Source: Phenylobacterium kunshanense
GTDB lineage: Bacteria > Pseudomonadota > Alphaproteobacteria > Caulobacterales > Caulobacteraceae
Direction of reading: 5' to 3'
Length of the DNA: 64,000 bases
Assembly: GCF_003254525.1 (NCBI RefSeq)
Contig: NZ_QFYS01000010.1
Coordinates: 1-64,000, forward strand
Positions 1 to 6,463 of the stretch are shown piece after piece (the first letter of the stretch is position 1; each line of letters begins with the position of its first letter). The notes beneath the pieces are model-generated. The model did not search any database and was not told the DNA's origin. It worked only from the letters and a program-made list of their open reading frames with translations. The position numbers and the translations under genes were made by a program.

Positions 1-53
1 AACAACGGCTCGATCAGCCGCCACTCCGCCTCGCTCAGATCGTAACGCGCCAT
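1..53 (-). CDS. IS5-family transposase, N-terminal fragment (cut by window edge)
   Basis: The minus strand from 53 reads MARYDLSEAEWRLIEPL, the usual N-terminus of IS5-family (IS427-type, DUF4096-start) transposases that begin with a YDLS-x-x-EW-x-x-IEPLLP motif. A ribosome binding site (AAAGGAG) sits about 7 bases before the ATG. Only 17 full codons are inside the window, so the DDE catalytic domain cannot be seen and integrity is unknown. Confidence 0.75.
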   Translation of the reverse strand, partial: MARYDLSEAEWRLIEPL

Positions 54-122
54 ACCAAGGCTCCTTTCGGTAGCCTTGAATCAAGCGTCGCCCCACTCAG
101 CAAGGGTTATGAGTACAGACCC
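1..122 (-). mobile_element. Left-edge fragment of an IS5-family insertion sequence
   Basis: The window opens inside an insertion sequence whose transposase runs off the left edge. The outer end is probably near position 122, where the minus strand reads GGGTCTGTACTCATAACCC (positions 122 down to 104). The TGTACTCATAA core resembles terminal repeats of the IS427 group of the IS5 family as I remember them. The other end lies outside the window, so the inverted repeat and target duplication cannot be checked. The element abuts the stop codon of the thioesterase gene. Confidence 0.6.
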
Positions 123-895
123 TAGGCCTTGCGCTTCTGCGCCAGGGCCGTGCAGCTCGCCGAGCCGAGGGGCCCCTGCTCGTCGTGGACCAGGCACTCG
201 CCGATGGCCACGCCGTCCGTGGCGCCGTGGTTGAACACCTCGAAGCCGATCCACTCGGTCACCGGCTCACGGTGGAGGTATAGTGTTAGGTCGGTATTGA
301 TGTAACCGAGGCCCTGATCGCCCGCGTTGGCGAAGGGGCTGGCGAAGTCGGCGGCGACCGCGACCCGGGCGAATGGCGTGAGCGGCTCGCCCTCGACCAG
401 GTCGCGGACTTCGGCCATCCAGATCCTGCGCGGCATCTCGAGCGTGCCGAAGCCGCCTGAGATGGGCTTCACCTTCCACATGCCGCCCATCGGTCCGGCG
501 GGCGACTGCTCGATGGCGTCGGGCTTCGGCGCGTCCCAGGGGTCAGGCCTCCAGACATTGCCGGACGGATTCTCGGTGCGACGCAGGAGCTGGCAGGTGG
601 CGCGGCCGGCGCTCTGGCCGCCCGAGATGAACTCAGCGTCGATCACCTTGATCCGGTAGCCGTCCTTGACCACGCGGGTGACCACCTCGACCGGCGACAG
701 GTCGGGCAGCTTGTACATGTCGACGGTCAGGCGGGCCGGCATGTAGTCGGGCGAACCGAAGCGGCGTTCGATCTCTGCGCCCAGCAGCCCGATGATGACG
801 CGACCGTGCAGACTGTCGGCGACCCAGGGCCCGATGCCCGCGCGGGTGGGGACGAAGAGGTCTCCGTCCTTTCGAAAGAAGGGTTCATTCGGCAT
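122..895 (-). CDS. Acyl-CoA thioesterase-like protein (hotdog superfamily, TesB/4HBT_3 type)
   Basis: The 257-residue product fits the double-hotdog 'thioesterase-like' family that hydrolyses acyl-CoA thioesters in the cytoplasm. It has the typical N-terminal half (G-x-W-x-x-x-x-HGR-x-x-x-G-LL-A, then a conserved R-x-T-VD-M-Y segment) and a C-terminal half ending in a D-x-x-GPLG-x-A turn. Length and both ends look complete. The substrate is unknown. The stop codon TAG lies exactly at the presumed junction with the adjacent IS element. The symporter gene upstream on the same strand ends 24 bases before this start, so the two may be co-transcribed. The ribosome binding site is weak. Confidence 0.75.
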   Translation of the reverse strand: MPNEPFFRKDGDLFVPTRAGIGPWVADSLHGRVIIGLLGAEIERRFGSPDYMPARLTVDMYKLPDLSPVEVVTRVVKDGYRIKVIDAEFISGGQSAGRATCQLLRRTENPSGNVWRPDPWDAPKPDAIEQSPAGPMGGMWKVKPISGGFGTLEMPRRIWMAEVRDLVEGEPLTPFARVAVAADFASPFANAGDQGLGYINTDLTLYLHREPVTEWIGFEVFNHGATDGVAIGECLVHDEQGPLGSASCTALAQKRKA

Positions 896-919
896 GGCGC
901 GGGACCATGCCCGAACCGC

Positions 920-2182
920 TCAAGCTTGGGTAGCCGGAGCCTCGCGTTCGCCTTTCGAGACGATAGCGGTCACCGCCATGTCGCCGGTCACGTTGCCCAG
1001 CGTGCGGAAGATGTCGGGCACGACCTCGACCGCCAGCAGGATCGGCAGCAGCTCGATCGGCAATCCCAGGGTGATGCAGATCGGGGCGACGCTGATGATG
1101 AAGGAGACCTGGCCGGGCAGGCCCACCGAGCCGATCGCCACCGCCAGCGCCACCAGGACCGCGCCGGAATACTGCAGCATCGTCGGCTCGATGCCGTAGA
1201 CCTCGGCGATGAACAGGCAGACGGCGAGGTTCACCGCCGGACTGGTGAACCGGAAGATCGCCACCGCCAGGGGCAAGACGAGGCCCGCCACGCGCGCCGG
1301 GACGCCGAGGTCGTCGCGCGAGCGCTCGATCATCGCGGGCAAGCACGCGAGAGAGGACTGAGTGGCGAAGGCTGCCACCAGGACCGGCGCCGTGGCCTGG
1401 GCCCAGGTCGCCAGAGGGACACGCCCGACGGTCACCGCCAGCACATAGCCGATGACCGTGATGGCGACGCCGGCCGACGACGCGACCACGATGTAGTGAC
1501 CCAGCACGCCCGCCGCGCCGACGCCCGCGCGCAGACCGACGCCGAGGCCAAGGGCGAAGACACCGATCGGCGCCACGACCAGCACCCATCGCACGATCAC
1601 GATCATGGCGTCGCCCAGCGCCTGGAAGAGATCGACCAGCGGCCGCCCGCGACCGTCCGGCAGGCGGATGAGCGCGAAGCCCACAAACACTGCGAAGACC
1701 ACCACCGGCAGGACGGCATCCTCTGTCGCGGCCTTCAGGGGATTGGAGGGCGCGAGGCTGCGCAGCCAGGCGCCGAAGTCCGGCGTGGTGGCCATGTCGG
1801 CGGCGGGCGCCTGAGCCCCCGCGCGCAGAGCCGCCGCCGCCGCCTCGCCGACCGGCCAGGCGCCAAGGATTCCGTTCACCAGAAGGATCGACGTCACTGC
1901 CGACAGCAGCATCAGCCCCACGAACCAGACCACCGCGCGCACCGCCAGCCGGCCCGTCGAGGCGGCGTCCGACACCTGGGCGATGCCGGTGACCAGCACA
2001 GCGAAGATCAGCGGGATCACCGTCATGCGCAGGGCGTTGAGCCAAAGGCCGCCAACGGCCTCCACCCCCTCAACGACGCGCCGCGCGCCGTCGCCGCCGT
2101 ACGCCGCTGCGAGCGCACCGACGGCAAGACCCAGGGCCAGGGCGATCAGCACCTGAACGCTCAGGGATCGGAGGAATTTCAA
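920..2182 (-). CDS. Dicarboxylate/amino acid:cation symporter (DAACS family)
   Basis: This is an integral inner-membrane transporter of the GltP/DctA family, which couples uptake of dicarboxylates or acidic amino acids to protons or sodium. About 420 residues with repeated hydrophobic helices are visible, as are the re-entrant-loop signature (ATQSSLACLPAM, corresponding to the S-S-A-T-L-P region) and the helix-7/8 motif FRFTSPAVN. I chose a TTG start at 2182 because GGAG lies 7 bases upstream and the product then begins MKFLRSLSVQ, as in relatives. A TTG at 2239 is in frame but has a poorly spaced ribosome binding site. Substrate specificity cannot be read from the sequence. Confidence 0.85.
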   Translation of the reverse strand: MKFLRSLSVQVLIALALGLAVGALAAAYGGDGARRVVEGVEAVGGLWLNALRMTVIPLIFAVLVTGIAQVSDAASTGRLAVRAVVWFVGLMLLSAVTSILLVNGILGAWPVGEAAAAALRAGAQAPAADMATTPDFGAWLRSLAPSNPLKAATEDAVLPVVVFAVFVGFALIRLPDGRGRPLVDLFQALGDAMIVIVRWVLVVAPIGVFALGLGVGLRAGVGAAGVLGHYIVVASSAGVAITVIGYVLAVTVGRVPLATWAQATAPVLVAAFATQSSLACLPAMIERSRDDLGVPARVAGLVLPLAVAIFRFTSPAVNLAVCLFIAEVYGIEPTMLQYSGAVLVALAVAIGSVGLPGQVSFIISVAPICITLGLPIELLPILLAVEVVPDIFRTLGNVTGDMAVTAIVSKGEREAPATQA

Positions 2183-2248
2183 GGGCCAGCTCCAAGGCGA
2201 AGGACTGGCGATCTGGCCTGCGCCGAGCCGGGTCGGCAAGACCTTAGG

Positions 2249-2425
2249 TCAGGCGGAGCGTCCCTGATAGCGGACCGCCAGCGACACGGGCGCCGTGCCG
2301 TCGGCGCCGCGCAGCCTGTCGGCCACGTCGCTGAGCGCGGTGTCCTGATCGTCGAAGCGCGCGAGCTCATGACCCTCGCGGCGGACGACCCAGGCGTCCT
2401 CTTCCTGCACAACCTCGAAACGCAT
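2249..2425 (-). CDS. Small DUF2188-like protein (58 aa)
   Basis: This short gene encodes 58 residues starting MRFEVVQEEDAWVVRREG and ending RYQGRSA. The pattern of a short beta strand, a W-V-V-R-x-E-G turn, and a helix with regularly spaced acidic and alanine residues resembles DUF2188 proteins, whose function is unknown. An in-frame TAG sits 9 bases upstream, so the ATG at 2425 is the only ATG start. No clear ribosome binding site is visible, so translation may be leaderless. It lies between the cyclophilin gene and the symporter gene on the same strand. A second small protein of similar type is encoded at 5379-5588. Confidence 0.6.
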   Translation of the reverse strand: MRFEVVQEEDAWVVRREGHELARFDDQDTALSDVADRLRGADGTAPVSLAVRYQGRSA

Positions 2426-2483
2426 GCGCGGCCACTACGGCCGACCGCCCGACTCAACAATTGCGCGCATCGTCGCAGCGGGT

Positions 2484-3287
2484 TCACCGGACGCGCGAAC
2501 GGACCTCCACATCGCAGATGCTGAAGGCGGCGCCGTTCGCGCGCTTGAGCGACTCCACGTGCTCGCGGAAGGCCCGCCCCCGCTCGTCCAGGATCTCGAG
2601 GCGCGGACGTTCGCTTTCCGGCAGGTCGGCGGCCACACGCACCTTCAGCATCAGGTCCGGAACCTTCGGGGGCTCGCCCACCGCCAGGCCCTGAACCGCT
2701 TCGCCGCCCGCCACGACGCGCCCCACCACCGTGTACTCATGGTCGAGCCGTCGCGCCGCCGCACGCATCACGAAGATCTCCGAGTTGGCGCTGCCCGGGT
2801 CTGCCTGTCTGCCCATCCCGACGACGCCAGGACAGTACGCGCCCCAGCCCCGGAGCCGCGGATCTGGTCGCAGGGCCTGTTCGGCCGCGGACACCGCCTG
2901 GAACGGCGTCGCGCCGACGAAGCCCTCTCGTGCATCGCTACGCTCCACCACGACCGTGGCCGCCGCCGCCGGAATGCGGAAGCTGAACTCGGGCGGCAGG
3001 TCGGGATGGCGGGAGGTTCCGCCGTCCCGGTTATTTGGGTTGCCCGTCTGGGCGACGAAGCCGTCGATCACCCGGTGGAACTGCAGGCCGTCATAGACGC
3101 CTTCACGCGCGAGCAGCTTGATCCGCTCCACGCCCTTCGGCGCGAACTCGGGACGCAGCTCGACCACGACGCGCCCCTTGGTGGTCTCTAGGACGAGGGT
3201 GTTCTCCGGGTCGAGCGCCCGCCAGTCGGCCGGCGCGGCGCCCATCAGCCCAAGCGCCGCGGCTGCGATCCCAAACGTCCTGAACAT
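2484..3287 (-). CDS. Secreted cyclophilin-type peptidyl-prolyl cis-trans isomerase
   Basis: The 267-residue product starts with a signal peptide (MFRTFGIAAAALGLMGAAPA) and then shows the cyclophilin core: T-x-x-G-x-V-x-V-E-L, then Y-D-G-L-x-F-H-R-V-I-x-G-F-x-x-Q-x-G-[ND]-P, which carries the catalytic Arg. It probably assists protein folding in the periplasm. The central part after the FHRVI motif is longer and more divergent than in minimal cyclophilins, with a VMRAAARRLDHEYTVVGRV segment matching the family's F-G-x-V-x-x-G block. The start is supported by AGGAGG 8 bases upstream. Confidence 0.85.
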   Translation of the reverse strand: MFRTFGIAAAALGLMGAAPADWRALDPENTLVLETTKGRVVVELRPEFAPKGVERIKLLAREGVYDGLQFHRVIDGFVAQTGNPNNRDGGTSRHPDLPPEFSFRIPAAAATVVVERSDAREGFVGATPFQAVSAAEQALRPDPRLRGWGAYCPGVVGMGRQADPGSANSEIFVMRAAARRLDHEYTVVGRVVAGGEAVQGLAVGEPPKVPDLMLKVRVAADLPESERPRLEILDERGRAFREHVESLKRANGAAFSICDVEVRSRVR

Positions 3288-3332
3288 GCGTCAGCCTCCT
3301 GTCGTCAGAGGGACAGGAGGCCGACGCGGCGG

Positions 3333-3926
3333 TCAATACTTGCGGCAGAGCAGGTCGCGCAGAACCGACGAGCGGCCGACGATCTGGCCTTCCGGGCCGA
3401 TCGCCTCGCGGGCGCGCTCGCTGGAGTCGTACCAGACGGCCGAGCCGAGGCCCTGGCGGCGACAGTAGACGTCGGCCCCGCGGTCGCCCGCCGCCACGTC
3501 GTACCCGTCCACTGTCGGACGGGGGAAGAAGACGGTGCGCGCTCCCTCGACGCCCCGCGAGCCAACGCCCGGCCGGCTCGGGCCGACGGGGTCGGGTCGC
3601 GGGCGGCCCGCCGGTTCGAGCGAGGAGACCTGGGCCATGAGGCCGTAGGCATGCAGGTTGGGCACATCGCCCCGCACTTCCTGGCAGCGGCCCCGGAAAT
3701 CGTCGTGCTCACAGATCAGCCAACGCCCCTCGAACCGCGCGCTCTGCGCCCGGTCGTTGAAGCGCCACTTGCCGAGGTCGGGCGCGGATTGGGTGATGGT
3801 GACCGAATTGCCCTGGAAGTTGGGCTGGTCGTACAGCGTCGCAGTCCCGCCGCGGAAAGGCTGCGCGTCGGCCGCGCCGGCCAGGGCGACGAGCGCAAGC
3901 GCCGCGATGTGGGGGAACTTCGTCAT
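3333..3926 (-). CDS. Secreted beta/gamma-crystallin family protein
   Basis: The mature protein after a clear signal peptide (MTKFPHIAALALVALAGAADA) carries a beta/gamma-crystallin Greek-key pair: A-T-L-Y-D-Q-P-N-F-Q-G-x-S near the N-terminus and W-x-I-C-x-x-x-D-F-R-G-x-C about 40 residues later. Such domains often bind calcium. The C-terminal half is Pro/Arg rich, then a globular region with Y-x-x-G-x-x-V-Y-C-R-R-Q-G-L-G-S-A, likely surface exposed. Function is unknown. The ATG at 3926 is preceded by GAGGAGG 5 bases upstream; an in-frame start further out at 3989 lacks one. Confidence 0.8.
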   Translation of the reverse strand: MTKFPHIAALALVALAGAADAQPFRGGTATLYDQPNFQGNSVTITQSAPDLGKWRFNDRAQSARFEGRWLICEHDDFRGRCQEVRGDVPNLHAYGLMAQVSSLEPAGRPRPDPVGPSRPGVGSRGVEGARTVFFPRPTVDGYDVAAGDRGADVYCRRQGLGSAVWYDSSERAREAIGPEGQIVGRSSVLRDLLCRKY

Positions 3927-3970
3927 GACAGCCTCCTCAGCGTTCGAGGCGCATCCAAGCGCCACCGTGA

Positions 3971-4007
3971 TGAACCGGGCCTGAAACACCGCGCTCGCCC
4001 TGGTTCA
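3971..4007. promoter_or_regulatory. Inverted repeat in the divergent crystallin/pirin promoter region
   Basis: TGAACCGGGC (3971-3980) is mirrored by GCCCTGGTTCA (3997-4007), a 10-bp inverted repeat with one bulged base and a 16-base spacer. It lies between two divergent genes and could be an operator. No regulator is known, and chance occurrence is possible in GC-rich DNA. Confidence 0.3.
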
Positions 4008-4126
4008 GCTACGGGCAGCGCTTCCAATTCAGAAGCAATCTTATGCACGGAGACCAATTTATCCCCGATGCGGCGACACTATCTTTCCGACCGAACGCGG
4101 CCCAGACGGCCGCCGGGAGACGAACC

Positions 4127-4825
4127 ATGATCGACCGCAGACCCTTCGCGCGCCTGGGCGGCGCGGACCATGGCTGGCTCAAGGCCCGCCATCACTTCTC
4201 GTTCGCCAACTACTATGACCCGGAAAACATGGGCTGGGGCCCGATCCGGGTGTGGAACGACGACGAAATCGCGCCGAACTCCGGCTTCCCGCCCCACCCC
4301 CACGCGGACATGGAGATCGTGACCTATGTCCGCACGGGCGCGATCACGCACCAGGACAGCCTGGGCAACCAGGGGCGCACGGCGGCGGGCGATGTCCAGG
4401 TGATGAGCGCGGGCTCGGGGATCCGTCATGCCGAGTATAATCTCGAGCCGGAGACGACGACGCTCTTCCAGATCTGGATCGAGCCCAAGGAGCGTGGCGG
4501 CAAGCCGGGCTGGGGCGCCAAGCCCTTTCCCAAGGGCGACCGCGCCGGAAAGTTCGTCACCCTGGCCAGCGGCCTGCCGGGGGATGTCGACGCCCTGCCC
4601 ATCCGAACCGACGCGCGCGTGGCGGGGGCGACGCTGAAGGCCGGAGAGACGACCGAGTACGTCCTGGGCAAGGATCGGCACGCCTATCTGGTGCCGGCGG
4701 TCGGCGCCGTGGACGTCAACGGGGTCCGACTGAACGCCCGCGACGGGGCGGCGGTGAAGGACGAGGAGGTCCTGCGGGTCACGGCGCTGGAGGACTCCGA
4801 GATCGTCCTCGTCGACGCGGCCTGA
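4127..4825 (+). CDS. Pirin family protein (bicupin)
   Basis: The 232-residue protein is a pirin of the YhhW type, a cytoplasmic two-domain cupin that binds a metal; some members have quercetin 2,3-dioxygenase activity. The metal ligands are visible in the N-terminal cupin: G-F-x-P-H-P-H-x-D-M-E-I (two His) and, 40 residues later, M-S-A-G-S-G-I-R-H-A-E-x-N. The start at 4127 has GGGAGA 6 bases upstream. It is transcribed divergently from the crystallin gene and ends before a strong intrinsic terminator at 4847-4879. Confidence 0.88.
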   Translation: MIDRRPFARLGGADHGWLKARHHFSFANYYDPENMGWGPIRVWNDDEIAPNSGFPPHPHADMEIVTYVRTGAITHQDSLGNQGRTAAGDVQVMSAGSGIRHAEYNLEPETTTLFQIWIEPKERGGKPGWGAKPFPKGDRAGKFVTLASGLPGDVDALPIRTDARVAGATLKAGETTEYVLGKDRHAYLVPAVGAVDVNGVRLNARDGAAVKDEEVLRVTALEDSEIVLVDAA

Positions 4826-4846
4826 CGGACGGCGACGGATGCGATT

Positions 4847-4879
4847 GGGCCCGCGGCTGGGGCGGCCGCGGGCCCTTTT
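4847..4879 (+). terminator. Intrinsic terminator after the pirin gene
   Basis: A perfect 11-bp stem (GGGCCCGCGGC at 4847-4857 with GCCGCGGGCCC at 4865-4875), a 7-base loop and a TTTT run at 4876-4879 directly follow the pirin stop codon. Confidence 0.85.
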
Positions 4880-4904
4880 CGCACATCCGCTATCGAAGGG
4901 AGAG

Positions 4905-5219
4905 CTAGCGGGCGGCGAAGGTCTGGGAGGCCTGGACGAGCTGGGCGGCGCGGGCGACCGCGACCTTCTCGTCGAGTTCGGCCTTCACGGCGACGCGGCA
5001 GGTCGAGCGTTCGATCAGGCTGTAGACGTTGCCGCAGTAGGTGCGGGCGGCGGTATCCGCACGCTTGGCGAAGGCGGCCTGGCCCTCGGGGGAGGAGAGG
5101 TTCAGGTCGGCCACCTTCACGCTGGTGGCGGCGAGCGACTGAGCCGGCAGGGCGGCGATGGGGAGGGCCGCGAGCGCCAGCATGGCGACGCCGGAGATGC
5201 GAGTGGCAAAGTTGGTCAT
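4905..5219 (-). CDS. UrcA family protein, secreted
   Basis: The 104-residue product has a signal peptide (about residues 1-30, ending A-A-L-P-A-Q-S-L-A) followed by the UrcA pattern: V-x-V-A-D-L-N-L-S-S-P-E-G-Q-A-A-F, then A-A-R-x-Y-C-G and a second Cys in S-T-C-R-x-A-V. The two Cys probably form a disulfide in the periplasm. UrcA proteins are common in Caulobacterales and sphingomonads and their role is unknown. The start at 5219 has a GAGGGAA ribosome binding site; a longer reading frame upstream lacks one. Confidence 0.85.
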   Translation of the reverse strand: MTNFATRISGVAMLALAALPIAALPAQSLAATSVKVADLNLSSPEGQAAFAKRADTAARTYCGNVYSLIERSTCRVAVKAELDEKVAVARAAQLVQASQTFAAR

Positions 5220-5294
5220 GGTCGTTTCCCTCGAAGCGGTTGGTGCTTCCGACGGTGTTGTCCGCCGGCAGGGAAACGAATACTTCGAATGACC

Positions 5295-5322
5295 CATTAC
5301 TTCCCGTGAATAGGGAGTAATG
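5295..5322. promoter_or_regulatory. Inverted repeat upstream of the UrcA gene
   Basis: CATTACTTCCC (5295-5305) pairs with GGGAGTAATG (5313-5322), a 10-bp inverted repeat with one bulged T and a 7-base spacer, 75 bases upstream of the UrcA start codon. Its AT-rich arms stand out from the surrounding GC-rich DNA. It could be an operator or a hairpin in the leader RNA. Confidence 0.35.
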
Positions 5323-5378
5323 ACAGAGATTTAAGATAGTTACAGCGACTTAATGTCTTACTGGCGCGTAATGGATGA

Positions 5379-5588
5379 TCAGTGGAAGCGCGTCGGCTCG
5401 ACAAGTGTCTGCCGCCACTCTCCATCCTCGTCGCAGATCAGGACGGGCCAGGGTTGCTCGATCAGCCGCATCCAGTCACCGGCCGCGGCCAGCGCCTCGT
5501 CCCGAGTCTCGTAGGCGCCGAGCTCGCCGGCCTCGGCGTCCTGCAGGATCCAATGCCCGCTACGGGCCCGAACGGTGAAGTCGAACAT
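5379..5588 (-). CDS. Small DUF2188-like hypothetical protein (69 aa)
   Basis: The 69-residue protein begins MFDFTVRARSGHWIL and contains a short beta strand, a Y-E-T-R-D-E-A-L-A-A-A helix and a C-terminal strand pair, the general plan of DUF2188-like proteins. Function is unknown. GAGG lies 8 bases before the ATG. The gene is divergent from the response regulator; the roughly 280-base gap between them holds no other recognisable gene. It may be related in fold to the 58-residue protein at 2249-2425, but sequence identity is low. Confidence 0.6.
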   Translation of the reverse strand: MFDFTVRARSGHWILQDAEAGELGAYETRDEALAAAGDWMRLIEQPWPVLICDEDGEWRQTLVEPTRFH

Positions 5589-5868
5589 GGCTTATGCCTC
5601 AACCAGGAGGCCATGTTCCCCGATCAAGGTTTCCCATTCGCGAAGACCAGGAGTCGCACGCGGTGCGACGTGTGGGCGCAGGGAACCAAAGCAGAGCTTC
5701 CGTCGTTGAGGCGCAAAGGGAAGTATGGGGGAAGGCCCGGTCCATGTATTCGGCGAACCTGGGGGTAGGCTCATCCGCCCCGCGACAACCGACGCCCTAT
5801 CCACTACACATGACTCGCCCCGGTCTGGCGTCCCCCAACGCCGGCCCCAGGGCGTGGGAGTTCCGGCC

Positions 5869-6240
5869 ATGACCACAGCCACCCTCGAAGGGCTCCGAGT
5901 CCTCGTCGTCGAGGACGAGATGATGGTGTCCATGCTGATCGAGGACATGCTGAGCGACCTCGGCTGTACGGTTGTCGGCCCGGCGTCGCGCCTGGACGAG
6001 GCGATGGAGCTGGTCCGGGAGGCCGAGCTCGATTGCGCGGTGCTGGACGTGAACCTTGGCGGCCAGCCAATATTCCCCCTGGCCGATCTCCTGAGGGAGA
6101 AGGGCGCGCCATTCGCCTTCGCCACCGGCTACGGCGATGCAGGTCTTCGCGAAGTGGATCGAGGCTCGCCGGTCCTGCAGAAGCCCTTCCGCGAGGGCGA
6201 TCTGGCGCGCGTGCTGGGCGAGCTGCGCCTGCGCGACTGA
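5869..6240 (+). CDS. Single-domain response regulator (CheY-like receiver)
   Basis: All 123 residues make one receiver domain with no output domain. The acidic pocket (V-E-D-E at 14-17), phospho-acceptor Asp60 (AVLDVNLGG), the Thr86 switch residue (FATGYG) and Lys105 (LQKPF) are present. The FATGYG/LQKPF signature is typical of receivers paired with HWE/HisKA_2 kinases in alphaproteobacteria. No kinase is adjacent. The ATG at 5869 has GGGAG 9 bases upstream; the frame stays open upstream but without a better site. Confidence 0.88.
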   Translation: MTTATLEGLRVLVVEDEMMVSMLIEDMLSDLGCTVVGPASRLDEAMELVREAELDCAVLDVNLGGQPIFPLADLLREKGAPFAFATGYGDAGLREVDRGSPVLQKPFREGDLARVLGELRLRD

Positions 6241-6243
6241 CGC

Positions 6244-6333
6244 CTAAAGGTAGGGGAAAGCCCGGCCCGCCCAGTCGCTCAGCAGCAGGCTCACCGAGCC
6301 CACCAGCGTCGCCAGGGACAGCAGCAGTTTCAC
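6244..6333 (-). CDS. Possible 29-residue membrane peptide
   Basis: A GTG start at 6333, preceded by GGAG 9 bases upstream, opens a frame encoding MKLLLSLATLVGSVSLLLSD followed by WAGRAFPYL. It would be a single hydrophobic helix with a short polar tail. No family is recognised. The support is a plausible ribosome binding site, a hydrophobic pattern unlike random GC-rich translation, and the lack of any other gene in this 220-base gap. It could still be chance. Confidence 0.3.
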   Translation of the reverse strand: MKLLLSLATLVGSVSLLLSDWAGRAFPYL

Positions 6334-6463
6334 GGTCGTCGTCTCCACGTCAGCCGGTTCGTTCGCCGGCGGACGTGCAGATAGGGTCTGGCTTGCGCTG
6401 TGAGTAGTTACCTTTTGTGCAGAATAGTTCTGCGCATCCGGAAAGGCGCCTCGACCGTGCGCC

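Noticed and set aside
806..2524. A 572-codon plus-strand open frame opposite the symporter gene, and similar long antisense frames such as 41131-43662 and 37129-38655
   Set aside because: Their translations are Arg/Gly/His-rich low-complexity sequence without family motifs, and they mirror well-recognised genes. High GC makes stop codons rare in all frames.
6419..6433. GCAGAA-TAG-TTCTGC hairpin after the aldehyde oxidoreductase operon as a terminator
   Set aside because: The stem is only 6 bp with no T run on the minus strand; too weak to call.
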